Shown one piece after another: positions 32,724 to 43,018 of a DNA stretch of 64,000 nucleotides. The notes below the pieces were generated by a model that worked only from the letters and a program-made list of their open reading frames with translations, did not search any database and was not told where the DNA came from. Origin of the DNA: Rahnella variigena (lineage in GTDB: Bacteria > Pseudomonadota > Gammaproteobacteria > Enterobacterales > Enterobacteriaceae); assembly GCF_003610915.1 (NCBI RefSeq), contig NZ_NSDJ01000001.1:744001-808000 (forward strand). Direction: 5' to 3'. The position numbers were made by a program, and so were the translations under genes. Position 1 is the first letter of the stretch, and each line of letters starts with the position of its first letter.

Positions 32724-34133
32724 TTAGACGCTGTAATACAGCTCGAACTCAACCGGATGCGGAGTCATACGCACGCGATCCATTTCTTCTTTACGCAGAC
32801 CGATGTAAGCATCGATAGCGTCGTCAGTGAACACGCCGCCACGGGTCAGGAACTCGCGGTCTTCGTTCAGTGCGTTCAGCGCTTCTTCCAGTGAACCTGC
32901 AACTTTTGGAATTTCTGCTTCTTCTTCCGGTGGCAGGTCATACAGGTTTTTGTCCATCGCATCGCCAGGGTGGATCTTGTTGATGATACCGTCCAGGCCA
33001 GCCATCATCAGTGCAGCAAACGCCAGGTATGGGTTAGCCGCTGGATCAGGGAAGCGTGCTTCGATACGCATCGCTTTAGGCGTTGATACGTGTGGAATAC
33101 GGATGGATGCAGAACGGTTACGCGCAGAGTAAGCCAGCATCACTGGCGCTTCGTAGCCCGGGACCAGACGCTTATAGGAGTTGGTAGTCGGGTTAGCGTA
33201 GGCGTTGATTGCTTTGGCGTGCTTGATGATACCGCCGATGTAGAACAGTGCCATTTCAGACAGGCCGCCGTATTTGTCGCCAGCGAACAGGTTGTTACCG
33301 TTCTTGGACAGAGACATGTGGCAGTGCATACCGGAACCGTTATCGCCAAACATTGGTTTTGGCATGAAGGTCGCAGTTTTGCCAAATGCGTGAGCCACGT
33401 TGTGAACCACGTATTTGTAGATTTGGATTTCGTCAGCTTTTTTGGTCAGGGTATTGAAGCGGGTTGCCACTTCGTTCTGACCCGCGGTTGCCACTTCGTG
33501 GTGGTGAGCTTCAACAACCAGACCCATTTCTTCCATGGTCAGACACATGGTAGAACGCAGATCCTGGGAGGAGTCGACCGGAGGAACCGGGAAGTAACCG
33601 CCTTTAACTGCAGGACGGTGGCCTTTGTTGCCGCCTTCGTATTTGGTGCTGGAGTTCCATGCGCCTTCGATATCATCGATAGCCACGTGAGAACCGGAGA
33701 TGCTGCTGCCGAAGCGCACATCATCAAACAGGAAGAATTCTGGCTCTGGCCCGAACAGAACGGTGTCCGCGATACCGGAAGAGCGCAGGAAGTCTTCTGC
33801 ACGTTTCGCGGTAGAACGTGGGTCGCGGTCATAACCTTGCAGCGTAGTTGGCTCAAGGATGTCGCAACGAATGATCAGCGTGGTTTCTTCGTAGAACGGG
33901 TCAAGAACAGCAGTGCTCGCATCTGGCATCAAAACCATGTCAGATTCGTTAATGCCTTTCCAGCCACCGATTGAAGAGCCATCAAACATTTTGCCTTCTT
34001 CGAAGAAGTCAGCGCTAACCTGGTGTGCAGGAATGGTGACGTGCTGTTCTTTGCCTTTGGTATCTGTGAAACGTAAATCTACGAATTTCACTTCATGCTC
34101 ATTCAGCATCGTCAAAACGTGTTCAGCGGACAT
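32724..34133 (-). CDS. glnA: Glutamine synthetase, type I
   Basis: Makes glutamine from glutamate, ammonia and ATP; dodecamer in the cytoplasm. It has 469 residues, as in E. coli. The adenylylation tyrosine lies in the NLYDLPPEE motif, so the enzyme should be under GlnE control. The ATP-binding [16 protein letters not shown] and metal-binding residues are present. It leads the glnA-glnL-glnG operon and is driven by a sigma-54 promoter and NtrC sites mapped separately. The bases between 33090 and 33974 are open on the other strand too, a codon-use shadow. Confidence 0.98.
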   Translation of the reverse strand: MSAEHVLTMLNEHEVKFVDLRFTDTKGKEQHVTIPAHQVSADFFEEGKMFDGSSIGGWKGINESDMVLMPDASTAVLDPFYEETTLIIRCDILEPTTLQGYDRDPRSTAKRAEDFLRSSGIADTVLFGPEPEFFLFDDVRFGSSISGSHVAIDDIEGAWNSSTKYEGGNKGHRPAVKGGYFPVPPVDSSQDLRSTMCLTMEEMGLVVEAHHHEVATAGQNEVATRFNTLTKKADEIQIYKYVVHNVAHAFGKTATFMPKPMFGDNGSGMHCHMSLSKNGNNLFAGDKYGGLSEMALFYIGGIIKHAKAINAYANPTTNSYKRLVPGYEAPVMLAYSARNRSASIRIPHVSTPKAMRIEARFPDPAANPYLAFAALMMAGLDGIINKIHPGDAMDKNLYDLPPEEEAEIPKVAGSLEEALNALNEDREFLTRGGVFTDDAIDAYIGLRKEEMDRVRMTPHPVEFELYYSV

Positions 34134-34301
34134 ACTAGTTCTCCCGAATTTCTCATTATCGTCGTGGAACGAATAACCATTTTTGGTCTTTAGTTGGAAA
34201 TAACAGCTTTACTTGAACTGGCGTGTGGACTGAACAGCGCTATTATTTGACTGGTCAGACGCGTCACCCTGTAAAAACTTTTTTTTACCCTAAAAACTAT
34301 T

Positions 34302-34318
34302 AGCGAAAAGTGTGCCAA
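34302..34318 (-). promoter_or_regulatory. Sigma-54 promoter glnAp2
   Basis: Read leftward from 34318: TTGGCACACTTTTCGCT, with GG and GC exactly ten bases apart, a near-consensus -24/-12 element. Predicted transcription start is about 34292. Confidence 0.9.
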
Positions 34319-34391
34319 CTTTGAGAAAATGCAAACAACGCCATTTTACAGGGCTCTTGCACTCGATAAGTATGCACCATAACGGAATTTC

Positions 34392-34440
34392 TGCACTATA
34401 ATGGTGCTAACTCTGAGATGCATAGCACCAAAACGGTGCG
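34392..34440 (-). promoter_or_regulatory. Two NtrC enhancer sites upstream of glnA
   Basis: GCACTATAATGGTGC (34393-34407) and GCACCAAAACGGTGC (34425-34439) both fit the NtrC consensus GCAC-N7-GTGC. Their centres are 32 bases apart and lie about -108 and -140 from the predicted glnAp2 start, the same geometry as in E. coli. Weaker half-sites (TGCAC near 34358 and 34373) lie closer to the promoter. Confidence 0.88.
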
Positions 34441-34590
34441 TCATAATGGTTCAGTGGTCTTTTTGCACCGTGAAAGGGATCACAAAGTAACCATCCATAA
34501 GTTGTTTCATCAAGATCCTTGTGATCTTGTTTAGAACCTCGCTTAATACGTGTACAATAGCGCGCTATTTCTAATGCCTGAGGCAAAGCT
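34441..34590 (+). promoter_or_regulatory. typA upstream region
   Basis: The rest of the glnA-typA gap. A -10-like TACAAT lies at 34553-34558, with only a weak -35 (TTAGAA, 16 bases upstream). A further GCACCGTG half-site near 34465 resembles the NtrC sites. No gene is seen. Confidence 0.45.
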
Positions 34591-36414
34591 GTGATCGAAA
34601 ATTTGCGTAACATCGCCATTATTGCCCACGTTGACCATGGTAAAACCACCCTGGTCGACAAGCTGCTGCAACAATCCGGTACTTTCGGAGAGCGTGTAGA
34701 AGCCACTGAACGCGTAATGGACTCCAACGATTTGGAGAAAGAGCGTGGGATTACCATCCTCGCAAAAAACACCGCCATTAATTGGAAAGACTACCGCATC
34801 AACATCGTGGATACCCCAGGACACGCCGACTTCGGCGGTGAGGTAGAGCGTGTGATGTCAATGGTCGACTCGGTGCTGCTGGTTGTGGATGCAATGGATG
34901 GCCCAATGCCGCAAACCCGTTTCGTGACCAAAAAAGCATTCGCTAATGGTCTGAAACCGATCGTGGTAATCAACAAGGTTGACCGCCCTGGCGCGCGTCC
35001 TGACTGGGTTGTTGATCAGGTCTTCGACCTGTTCGTAAACCTGGACGCAACCGACGAACAACTCGATTTCCCAATCATCTATGCATCCGCATTGATGGGT
35101 ATCGCGGGTAACGACCATAACGATATGGCCGAAGACATGACCCCGTTGTACCAGGCGATCGTTGACCACGTATCTCCGCCACAAGTTGAGATGGATGCAC
35201 CTTTCCAGATGCAAATCTCTCAGCTGGACTACAACAACTATGTTGGCGTCATCGGCATCGGCCGCATCAAACGCGGTACCGTTAAGCCTAACCAGCAAAT
35301 CACTGTCATCGACAGCGAAGGCAAAACCCGTAACGGTAAAGTCGGTAAAGTTCTGACCCACATGGGTCTTGAGCGTATCGAAGCCACCGTTGCTGAAGCG
35401 GGCGACATCATCGCAATCACCGGCCTGGGCGAACTGAACATCTCCGACACAATCTGTGATCCGGCGAATGTTGAAGCTCTGCCAGCGCTGAGCGTTGATG
35501 AACCAACAGTAACCATGTACTTCAACGTAAACACCTCTCCGTTCTGTGGTAAAGAAGGTAAGTATGTGACTTCACGTCAGATCCTTGACCGTCTGAACAA
35601 AGAACTGGTGCACAACGTTGCATTGCGTGTTGAAGAAACTGAAGATGCTGATGCATTCCGCGTTTCAGGCCGTGGTGAACTTCACCTGTCGGTTCTGATC
35701 GAAAACATGCGTCGTGAAGGTTTCGAGCTGGCGGTTTCCCGCCCTAAAGTAATCAACCGTAAAATCGATGGCCGCATGCAAGAGCCATTCGAGAACGTGA
35801 CACTGGATATCGAAGAGCAACACCAGGGTTCTGTAATGCAGGCCATGGGTGAGCGTAAAGGCGATGTCAAAGACATGATCCCAGACGGCAAAGGTCGTAT
35901 CCGTCTTGATTACCTGATCCCTGCACGTGGCCTGATCGGCTTCCGTACAGAATTCATGACCATGACTTCTGGTACCGGTCTGCTGTACTCCACGTTCAGC
36001 CACTACGATGACGTTCGTCCGGGCGAAATCGGCCAGCGTCAGAACGGCGTGCTGATCTCCAACGGTCAGGGTAAAGCAGTTGCGTTTGCACTGTTCAGCC
36101 TGCAAGACCGCGGTAAATTGTTCCTGGGCCACGGCGCAGAAGTGTATGAAGGCCAGATCATCGGTATTCACTCACGTTCTAACGACCTGACCGTGAACTG
36201 CCTGACCGGTAAGAAACTGACCAACATGCGTGCGTCCGGTACTGACGAAGCAACGACTCTGGTTCCTGCTATCAAAATGTCTCTGGAGCAAGCTCTGGAA
36301 TTCATCGATGATGACGAACTGGTAGAAGTGACTCCTCAGTCTGTACGTATTCGTAAACGTCACCTGACCGAGAACGATCGTAAACGTGCAATGCGTGGTC
36401 CTAAAGAAGGTTAA
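34591..36414 (+). CDS. typA: Ribosome-associated GTPase TypA/BipA
   Basis: Translational GTPase that binds the 70S A-site and supports 50S assembly at low temperature and stress adaptation. It starts with GTG and has 607 residues, both as in E. coli. G1 AHVDHGKT (12-19), G3 [12 protein letters not shown] and G4 NKVDRPGA are intact, followed by beta-barrel, EF-G-like III and V domains and the unique C-terminal domain ending AMRGPKEG. It is divergent from glnA, the standard arrangement. The sulfoquinovose gene block next to it in E. coli is absent. Confidence 0.97.
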   Translation: MIENLRNIAIIAHVDHGKTTLVDKLLQQSGTFGERVEATERVMDSNDLEKERGITILAKNTAINWKDYRINIVDTPGHADFGGEVERVMSMVDSVLLVVDAMDGPMPQTRFVTKKAFANGLKPIVVINKVDRPGARPDWVVDQVFDLFVNLDATDEQLDFPIIYASALMGIAGNDHNDMAEDMTPLYQAIVDHVSPPQVEMDAPFQMQISQLDYNNYVGVIGIGRIKRGTVKPNQQITVIDSEGKTRNGKVGKVLTHMGLERIEATVAEAGDIIAITGLGELNISDTICDPANVEALPALSVDEPTVTMYFNVNTSPFCGKEGKYVTSRQILDRLNKELVHNVALRVEETEDADAFRVSGRGELHLSVLIENMRREGFELAVSRPKVINRKIDGRMQEPFENVTLDIEEQHQGSVMQAMGERKGDVKDMIPDGKGRIRLDYLIPARGLIGFRTEFMTMTSGTGLLYSTFSHYDDVRPGEIGQRQNGVLISNGQGKAVAFALFSLQDRGKLFLGHGAEVYEGQIIGIHSRSNDLTVNCLTGKKLTNMRASGTDEATTLVPAIKMSLEQALEFIDDDELVEVTPQSVRIRKRHLTENDRKRAMRGPKEG

Positions 36415-36443
36415 TCTTCTTTAACGCGTGCCGTTACACAGAA

Positions 36444-36475
36444 ACAGGGTGCCTTTGGGTACCCTGTTTTTTTTT
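36444..36475 (+). terminator. Rho-independent terminator of typA
   Basis: CAGGGTGCC / GGTACCCTG stem (one G-U pair) with a short loop and nine Ts. Confidence 0.92.
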
Positions 36476-36577
36476 GTCTTTTTTCTAACGCTGAGCTCAA
36501 CAGCGCAACTCTGTCACTGTTCAGGTGTACGTTTTACCGCTAAAGTTAAAAGTCATCTTTGAAATCAGGAGCGTGCA

Positions 36578-37165
36578 ATGCTGTACATTTTTGATATGGG
36601 AAACGTCATTATTGATATTGATTTCAAACGTGTCCTTGGCGTGTGGAGCCATCTCAGCGGAACGCCACTGGCTACGCTGACCGAGCGTTTCAACATGGGC
36701 GAGGTGTTCCAGCAGCACGAGCGGGGTGAAATCAGCGATGAGCAGTTCGCCGCCGATCTGTGTAATGAAATGGGCATTGCGCTCAGTTTTGAGCAGTTCA
36801 GTGCGGGCTGGCATGCCGTTTTCGTCGGTTTACGTCCTGAAGTCATCACGTTATTCCAAAAGCTGCGCGAAGAAGGTCATCGCGTTGTCGTGCTGTCGAA
36901 TACTAACCGCTTACACCTGGATTTCTGGCCGCAGCACTATCCGGAAATCGAAGCCAATACCGATGCGATGTATCTTTCGCAAAATCTGGGTATGCGCAAA
37001 CCTGAACCGGAAATTTTCCAGCATGTGCTGGAGAAAGAAGGATTCACCGCCGATCAGGCCGTGTTCTTTGATGATGTTGCCGAAAACATCGAGGCTGCCC
37101 GCGCGGCAGGCATTGAAGCTGTGTGGGTGGAAGATAACCAGACGGTACCGAAATACTTTTCCTGA
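36578..37165 (+). CDS. yihX: HAD-family phosphatase YihX
   Basis: Haloacid dehalogenase-type hydrolase; the E. coli protein dephosphorylates alpha-D-glucose 1-phosphate. It has 195 residues (E. coli 199). HAD motif I is [11 protein letters not shown], with the nucleophile at Asp6, motif [10 protein letters not shown], motif [13 protein letters not shown] and motif [11 protein letters not shown]. It lies 11 bases before yihY and may share a transcript with yihY, dtd and fabY. Confidence 0.95.
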   Translation: MLYIFDMGNVIIDIDFKRVLGVWSHLSGTPLATLTERFNMGEVFQQHERGEISDEQFAADLCNEMGIALSFEQFSAGWHAVFVGLRPEVITLFQKLREEGHRVVVLSNTNRLHLDFWPQHYPEIEANTDAMYLSQNLGMRKPEPEIFQHVLEKEGFTADQAVFFDDVAENIEAARAAGIEAVWVEDNQTVPKYFS

Positions 37166-37176
37166 AGGATGTAAGG

Positions 37177-38046
37177 ATGCACAAAAGGGCATTGAGCCAC
37201 TACCCAAAATCATTATGGAAATTCACAGTCCTGCTCTTAAAGCGCTCAGATAAGGATGGCCTGACGCTTCTGGCGGGCCATTTAGCCTATGTTTCTTTGC
37301 TTTCTCTGGTTCCGCTGATTGCCGTGGTGTTTTCGCTGTTTGCATTATTTCCGGTCTTTTCGGATATCAGTGCACAGCTTAAAACCTTCATTTTTTCTAA
37401 CTTCATGCCGGCCACGGGCAATACCATTCAGCGTTATCTCGAACAGTTTGTTGCCAACTCCAGCAAAATGACGGCGGTGGGTACCTGCGGATTAATTGTC
37501 ACCGCATTACTGCTGATCGCTTCAGTGGACAGCGTGCTGAATAAAATTTGGGACAGCAAAACCAAGCGTCCGATTGTGTTCTCATTTGCGGTCTACTGGA
37601 TGGTATTAACGCTCGGGCCCATTCTTCTGGTGGCCAGCGTGGCGGTCAGCTCTTATTTACTCTCCCTGAACTGGCTTAACCTCAGCGGCGTGCATTCCCT
37701 CATCGACCATGCGCTGCGGATCCTGCCTTTGCTGATTTCCTGGGTGACGTTCTGGCTCTTATATCAGGTCGTGCCAACGGTGAGAGTTCCGGCAAAGGAT
37801 GCGCTGGTAGGCGCCCTGGTTTCCGGTGCCTTATTTGAGCTGAGTAAAAAAATCTTCACCTTGTATATTCAGCTTTTCCCATCGTATCAGTTGATTTACG
37901 GTGTACTGGCTGTGATCCCCATTTTATTTCTCTGGGTCTATGTCAGCTGGTGTATCGTGCTTCTTGGCGCAGAAATTACCGTCACGCTTGGCGAGTTCCG
38001 TTCTGTGAGAAAATTGCAGTCTGCTCAATACAAAGCAGAAGAATAA
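37177..38046 (+). CDS. yihY: Inner-membrane protein YihY (BrkB family)
   Basis: Multispanning membrane protein, 289 residues (E. coli 290), with about six predicted helices. The conserved family segment [21 protein letters not shown] is near residue 27, and the later [19 protein letters not shown] loop is also typical. The name RNase BN once attached to this gene was a misassignment; the actual function is unknown. It lies between yihX and dtd in a tight cluster. Confidence 0.94.
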   Translation: MHKRALSHYPKSLWKFTVLLLKRSDKDGLTLLAGHLAYVSLLSLVPLIAVVFSLFALFPVFSDISAQLKTFIFSNFMPATGNTIQRYLEQFVANSSKMTAVGTCGLIVTALLLIASVDSVLNKIWDSKTKRPIVFSFAVYWMVLTLGPILLVASVAVSSYLLSLNWLNLSGVHSLIDHALRILPLLISWVTFWLLYQVVPTVRVPAKDALVGALVSGALFELSKKIFTLYIQLFPSYQLIYGVLAVIPILFLWVYVSWCIVLLGAEITVTLGEFRSVRKLQSAQYKAEE

Positions 38047-38064
38047 TCAGTTCGAAGGATTTGT

Positions 38065-38502
38065 ATGATTGCGTTAATTCAGCGGGTATTGAATGCCAGC
38101 GTGACTATCGATGGCGACGTTTGCGGCCAGATAGGGCCGGGATTACTGGTTTTACTGGGTGTTGAACAGGGCGATGACGAACAAAAAGCTAAACGCCTTT
38201 GCGAACGGGTGATCGGGTACCGAATTTTCGGTGACGAAAATGACAAAATGAATCTTAACGTACAGCAGGCGGGCGGTAGCCTGCTGGTGGTGTCGCAGTT
38301 CACACTGGCGGCTGACACACAAAAAGGCATGCGTCCGGGGTTCTCACGCGGTGCTGAACCACAGGAAGCCGACCGGTTGTATCAGTATTTTTGCGGGCAG
38401 TGTCGTGAGAAAGGCATTGTGACCGAAACCGGGCGCTTCGCTGCGGATATGAAAGTGGCACTGGTGAACGACGGGCCGGTGACCTTCTGGCTACAAGTCT
38501 GA
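38065..38502 (+). CDS. dtd: D-aminoacyl-tRNA deacylase Dtd
   Basis: Proofreading enzyme that frees tRNA from mischarged D-amino acids and glycine from tRNA-Ala. It has 145 residues, as in E. coli. The two signature motifs are present: SQFTLAAD near 78-85 and NDGPVTFWL at the C-terminus (cross-subunit Gly-cisPro). It lies 18 bases after yihY and 33 before fabY. Confidence 0.97.
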   Translation: MIALIQRVLNASVTIDGDVCGQIGPGLLVLLGVEQGDDEQKAKRLCERVIGYRIFGDENDKMNLNVQQAGGSLLVVSQFTLAADTQKGMRPGFSRGAEPQEADRLYQYFCGQCREKGIVTETGRFAADMKVALVNDGPVTFWLQV

Positions 38503-38535
38503 TCGATAAGGCATAACGCCGGAGAGAACGCATCT

Positions 38536-39468
38536 ATGTATCACCTTAGAGTACCGACGACCGAAAAAGAGCTGGCCGCCTATTACCGATTCCGCTGGGA
38601 AATGCTGCGCAAACCACTGCGTCAGCCTGAAGGTTCCGAACGTGATGCCTACGATTCCATTGCGCATCATCAGATGGTCGTAGATGAAAGCGGCGAGCCG
38701 GTTGCTGTTGGCCGTTTATACATTAATGCCGATAACGAGGCCTCAATCCGCTTCCTGGCCGTTGACCCGAATGTACAGGACAAAGGGTTAGGAACACTGG
38801 TGGCGATGACCCTGGAGTCTGTGGCGCGTCAGGAAGGGGTAAAGCGCGTGGTCTGTAGCGCCCGCGAAGACGCAGTGGATTTTTTTGCCAAACTGGGCTT
38901 TGTGAATCAGGGGGAAATTACCACCCCGCAAACTACACCGGTTCGTCACTTCCTGATGATTAAACCGATCGAAACGCTGGATGATATTCTTCATCGCCCC
39001 GACTGGTGCGGACAACTGCAACAAGCCTGGTACGACCATATCCCGCTGAGTGAGAAAATGGGTGTGCGGATCAGCCAGTATACCGGACAGCGTTTTGTCA
39101 CTACGATGCCGGAAACCGGCAATCAGAATCCGCACCATACGTTATTTGCGGGAAGTCTGTTCTCGCTGGCAACGCTGACAGGCTGGGGTTTGATCTGGCT
39201 GCTGCTGCGTGAACGGCATCTGGGCGGCACCATTGTGCTGGCGGATGCACATATCCGTTACAGTTCGCCGGTGACCGGCAGGCCGCGTGCGGTGGCGGAT
39301 TTAGGCTCTGTCAGCGGCGACCTTGATCGTCTGGCTCGCGGGCGTAAGGCGCGCGTGCAACTCGAAGTGAATTTATACGGCGATGAGGTAGACGGCGCAG
39401 TGTTTGAAGGTACCTATCTGGTGCTTCCGGCTGCACCCGGCGCACCGCTCGAACCCGAAATTAACTGA
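38536..39468 (+). CDS. fabY: Fatty acid biosynthesis protein FabY (YiiD)
   Basis: Two-domain protein: an N-terminal GNAT acetyltransferase (about 1-150, with [19 protein letters not shown] as the acetyl-CoA loop) and a C-terminal YiiD-type hot-dog thioesterase (about 160-305, with [20 protein letters not shown]). In E. coli YiiD/FabY has been reported to supply an alternative route into fatty acid initiation when FabH is missing. The 310 residues lack the first 15 or so of the E. coli annotation; the start after a GGAGAG site is well supported. Confidence 0.93.
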   Translation: MYHLRVPTTEKELAAYYRFRWEMLRKPLRQPEGSERDAYDSIAHHQMVVDESGEPVAVGRLYINADNEASIRFLAVDPNVQDKGLGTLVAMTLESVARQEGVKRVVCSAREDAVDFFAKLGFVNQGEITTPQTTPVRHFLMIKPIETLDDILHRPDWCGQLQQAWYDHIPLSEKMGVRISQYTGQRFVTTMPETGNQNPHHTLFAGSLFSLATLTGWGLIWLLLRERHLGGTIVLADAHIRYSSPVTGRPRAVADLGSVSGDLDRLARGRKARVQLEVNLYGDEVDGAVFEGTYLVLPAAPGAPLEPEIN

Positions 39469-39486
39469 TTTGCTTTAGCCCAAACA

Positions 39487-39516
39487 AAAGGCACCGCGAT
39501 TGCGGTGCCTTTTTGC
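39487..39516. terminator. Terminator between fabY and yicH
   Basis: Perfect 11-bp stem AAAGGCACCGC / GCGGTGCCTTT with a GATT loop and T-run. The A-run upstream makes it usable for the convergent yicH. Confidence 0.92.
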
Positions 39517-39537
39517 GTTATAGCCAGACGAACTGAT

Positions 39538-41232
39538 TTATGGCGCAACGGGGGATGGCGCACCGGAAACCAATCCGTTCACCATCCTCTGGTCAATGGT
39601 CTCGCTGCCGTTTATCTGCAATGTGCCGTTCAGCGTCGGTTTGTAATCGACATTTGCCGGCATCTGCCCTTGCAGATTGAGCTGCATATTGACGTTACCT
39701 TCCAGCGGCACATGTGGCCATCCCCAGTTTTCAAGCTGATTTGCCGGTACGGAGCGGCCGGTCATCTTCAATGAGAAATGACGTTGCGGCTGCTGGTCAA
39801 CGGTCGCACTGGCTTCCAGCAAACCTTCTTTAGTAAAGGCGCTCAGTTCGGAAATATTCACCTGACTGTCGTTCGCATTCAGGGTTATTGAAGGACGACG
39901 CACGTCATTACGATTAAATGTGGCTTCGCTGGCATTCAGATTTAGCGTACCGCTCCAGATCCCCCATTGATGATTACGTGCCAGCAACAGATTATTGCCC
40001 AGACCATCAAGCGCGGTCAGCTGGAAAGGGAACTGCGGGTTGATATCAATAATCAGGTTTCGGTTGGCAATAAACCGGCCGACAAAGACTTCAGAAAGCG
40101 AATCCGGCAACGCCTGATTCCAGAGCTGTTTCCAGTTTTCCGGCAACGTATATTCCAGGCCAGCGACGGAAACTTCATCAAGTTGCAGGCGTTTGTTGGC
40201 GCGCAACCAGTTCCCTGTGGTACGGAGCAAACTACGCTCCCAGCGCGCCGTCGCCTGTTTGATGGCAATGCCCTGCGGTGAAAGGTCGAGACTGATAATA
40301 GGATCCTGGATATGCAGATTGCCATCAATCATATCGGTTGCATTCAGGGTGATTTCCCCGTCATCGCTTTGCCAGTCGCCTTTTTCCAGAGTCAGATCCT
40401 GTACAGACAAATCAACGTCGCTGAATGCCCAGTCAGTTCCCTGCAAGCGGGCATCGATCAGGTCAAGACGCTGGATAGTCACTTTAGGCAATGTCTGGTA
40501 ATCATCAAAAAAAGCAGCAAGTGATTTAGAGGTTTGCAGGCGTACATTGCTCAGGCGCAGGTTTTCAATGTTCCAGCTACCGTCAGCGGCCTGTGTGGCT
40601 TTACCGGTCAGCTGACCGCGCGCCAGATCGCCGCCAAAATTACTGAGCGTCAGATTCTTATTATTGATATTGCCCTGAATCAGCACATTTTCGGCCGGAA
40701 GACCGTTGACCGTCAGATTCGCGGCACTCAGCTGGAAATCGGCTTTGTCACCCAGTAGCTGAGCCGGTTTTGGCTGCCACGGCGAAATGCCGGCATTAAT
40801 CTGCTGTCCCTGAATATCTAATCCGGCGGTATTCCCGGTCAGCGCCATTTTGCTGAGCTGCAGCGTATTGGCCTGCAACGGTAAATTCATTGAGGAAGGG
40901 CTGACGCTGAGGCGACCGTTAGCCAGAACGACGCGATCGAAAAAGCGTGGCTCGGTTATCTGTCGCAAGCTTAAATCCAGATCGACTTCGCCAGCGTTCA
41001 GGATTTCCGGCTGATTCTTTTGCCCGAAGACGACATTGTTTAACGTCACACGACCCGGAGACGACCAGTTGTGGTCGATTTTCTCTACGGAGACGCGGTA
41101 CTCGCTGTTATCGCTGATCCAGCGGCTGACCCAGCCAGCCGCCCAGCGGGTTTGTAATAGGACGTACACCAGCACGATCGCCAGCACCAGAAGTAAGGCG
41201 AACGTCAGCAAAATTTTACCGATAAATCTCAT
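39538..41232 (-). CDS. yicH: AsmA-family protein YicH
   Basis: Inner-membrane-anchored periplasmic protein of the AsmA family, whose larger members bridge the envelope and are linked to phospholipid transport. The start MRFIGKILLTFALLL gives 564 residues (E. coli 569); the 46 upstream in-frame codons (to 41370) overlap the xanP terminator and have no family resemblance. One N-terminal membrane helix (about 5-27) precedes a long beta-rich periplasmic part. It converges with fabY, a junction not found in E. coli. Confidence 0.93.
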   Translation of the reverse strand: MRFIGKILLTFALLLVLAIVLVYVLLQTRWAAGWVSRWISDNSEYRVSVEKIDHNWSSPGRVTLNNVVFGQKNQPEILNAGEVDLDLSLRQITEPRFFDRVVLANGRLSVSPSSMNLPLQANTLQLSKMALTGNTAGLDIQGQQINAGISPWQPKPAQLLGDKADFQLSAANLTVNGLPAENVLIQGNINNKNLTLSNFGGDLARGQLTGKATQAADGSWNIENLRLSNVRLQTSKSLAAFFDDYQTLPKVTIQRLDLIDARLQGTDWAFSDVDLSVQDLTLEKGDWQSDDGEITLNATDMIDGNLHIQDPIISLDLSPQGIAIKQATARWERSLLRTTGNWLRANKRLQLDEVSVAGLEYTLPENWKQLWNQALPDSLSEVFVGRFIANRNLIIDINPQFPFQLTALDGLGNNLLLARNHQWGIWSGTLNLNASEATFNRNDVRRPSITLNANDSQVNISELSAFTKEGLLEASATVDQQPQRHFSLKMTGRSVPANQLENWGWPHVPLEGNVNMQLNLQGQMPANVDYKPTLNGTLQINGSETIDQRMVNGLVSGAPSPVAP

Positions 41233-41327
41233 CGTCTGGAGCCCTGTAACGGGAAAGCGGAAAAAAGATTCTTTGTTTATGCCGCAAACAGCGACTTTTC
41301 TCAACAGGTTAGCAGAATGGAGACAAT

Positions 41328-41361
41328 AAAAAGCGGCAGGGGTTCCAGACCCGCTGCCGCT
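41328..41361 (-). terminator. Rho-independent terminator of xanP
   Basis: Read leftward: AGCGGCAG...CTGCCGCT with an inner GGG/CCC extension, followed by TTTTT. Confidence 0.88.
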
Positions 41362-41386
41362 GTTACACACGGATTACATCCCGTGA

Positions 41387-42778
41387 TTACTTTTCGTGAG
41401 GGAAGACCAGATTCAGAACAATCGCAGTAATACCACCGGCAGCAATTCCCGAAGACAGAAGGGTTTTCAGCCAGTCGGGTGCGAATTGCAGGATCAGCGG
41501 TTGCTGGGAAACACCCATACCGACGGCCAGTGAAAGCGCCATGATCATGATTGCGCGGCGGTTAAGGCGCTCCCGGGAAACAATACGCACGCCGGAAGCC
41601 GCGATCGTACCGAACATCACGATGGTTGCGCCGCCCAGAACCGGTTCAGGAATATGTTGCACAAAACCCGCTACGGCAGGGAACAGCCCAAGGATGATCA
41701 GCATCAGAGCGACAACAAAACCGACATAGCGGCTTGCAACTCCGGTCAGCTGAATCACGCCGTTGTTTTGCCCGAAACATGAATTCGGGAAAGTGTTAAA
41801 TACCGCAGACAGCATTGAGTTCAGGCCGTTTGCCAGAACACCGCCTTTGATGCGCTTCATATAGAGCGGGCCGCTGACCGGCTGCTCCGAAACGTCTGAG
41901 GTCGCGGTAATATCACCGATAGTTTCCAGCGACGTGACCATGAAAATCAGCATCAGCGGGATCAGCAGATTCCAGTCGAAGCCCAGACCGTAATACAGCG
42001 GCGTCGGTAAGGTTATCCAGTTTGTCTGTGTGGCTGGCGCGACGGAGGGCAACATCCCCATCATCCAGGCCGCCAGATAACCCACGGCCATGGCGATCAC
42101 CAGAGATGCCACGCGCAGATAAGGGTTGCGCTGACGGTTCAGCAGAACAATCACCACCAGCACCACGGCAGCCAGCAACAGATTTTTCGGCGCGCCGAAA
42201 GTGTGATCACTCATGGCGGAGTAACCGCCGCCAATAGACGTCAGTCCGACCTGAATCAGTGACAGCCCGATAATCATCACCACGATGCCGGAAACCAGCG
42301 GCGTAATGATGCGGCGTGCGAGATGCAGGAAACGGGAAAGAATGATTTCAGTACAGGAAGCCAGCATCAGGGTGCCGAACAGCGCCGCCATCATGGTCGG
42401 GACATCGGCACCGCCATTTTTCAGCGCCATTCCGCCCATGATAAGCGGTGCCACAAAGTTAAAGCTGGTACCCTGAATGGAGAGTAAACCTGAACCGACA
42501 GGCCCCCAGGTTTTAATCTGCAAAATGGAAGCGAGGCCAGAGGCGAACAGCGACATGCTGATGATGTGCTGTGTGTCCTGCGCGGGTAAACCCAGGGCCT
42601 GGCAAATCAGCAATGCCGGTGTGATTACCGCAACAAACATCGCCAGCAAATGCTGACAGGCGGCAAATAACGTCTGAGGAAGTGGCGGACGATCTTCGAG
42701 GCGGTAAATCAGTTCACTTTTTTGCTGGCGTGAGAGGTCAGATGGCTGTGTTTCTTGTTCTGCGGTTTGCGAACTCAT
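41387..42778 (-). CDS. xanP: Xanthine permease XanP
   Basis: Proton-coupled xanthine uptake protein of the NCS2/NAT family in the inner membrane. The ATG at 42778 follows a TTGGAA site and gives 463 residues, the E. coli length; an upstream TTG (42793) is less likely. Twelve to fourteen hydrophobic segments, the family signature region [17 protein letters not shown] with the functional NNG, and the TM1 histidine in CQHLLAMFV are present. A PurR-like site lies 56 bases upstream. It is divergent from gltS. Confidence 0.95.
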   Translation of the reverse strand: MSSQTAEQETQPSDLSRQQKSELIYRLEDRPPLPQTLFAACQHLLAMFVAVITPALLICQALGLPAQDTQHIISMSLFASGLASILQIKTWGPVGSGLLSIQGTSFNFVAPLIMGGMALKNGGADVPTMMAALFGTLMLASCTEIILSRFLHLARRIITPLVSGIVVMIIGLSLIQVGLTSIGGGYSAMSDHTFGAPKNLLLAAVVLVVIVLLNRQRNPYLRVASLVIAMAVGYLAAWMMGMLPSVAPATQTNWITLPTPLYYGLGFDWNLLIPLMLIFMVTSLETIGDITATSDVSEQPVSGPLYMKRIKGGVLANGLNSMLSAVFNTFPNSCFGQNNGVIQLTGVASRYVGFVVALMLIILGLFPAVAGFVQHIPEPVLGGATIVMFGTIAASGVRIVSRERLNRRAIMIMALSLAVGMGVSQQPLILQFAPDWLKTLLSSGIAAGGITAIVLNLVFPHEK

Positions 42779-42833
42779 GTTGTGGCATTCCAATAAGCGG
42801 CAAAGCGGGCATTTTTATTGAAATTACCGACAA

Positions 42834-42849
42834 AAGCAATCGTTTGCTA
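42834..42849 (-). promoter_or_regulatory. Candidate PurR operator upstream of xanP
   Basis: AAGCAATCGTTTGCTA is a near-palindrome with the LacI-family central CG and fits the PurR consensus ACGCAAACGTTTGCGT at 12 of 16 positions. Purine repression of a xanthine permease is plausible but inferred. Confidence 0.55.
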
Positions 42850-43018
42850 TCGGCAATTTTTGATGGGGAGTTTGGGTTAAGGGGAGATTTACGATCTGTT
42901 TTTCTTGCTTATCGCAGCTTTAATGACTTCTAATTCAGCCTCTGGGGAAATGATACTTAAATGAGATGTTTATAACTCAATAATATTTTTGGATATTTTT
43001 TTAAAATGGAGTTTTTCA

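Noticed and set aside
33090..33974. Open frame of 294 codons antisense to glnA
   Set aside because: It lies wholly inside glnA, which is certain; the frame is a by-product of strong codon bias and its translation resembles no family.
34591..36414. Long antisense frames opposite typA
   Set aside because: Shadows of a highly expressed, codon-biased gene.
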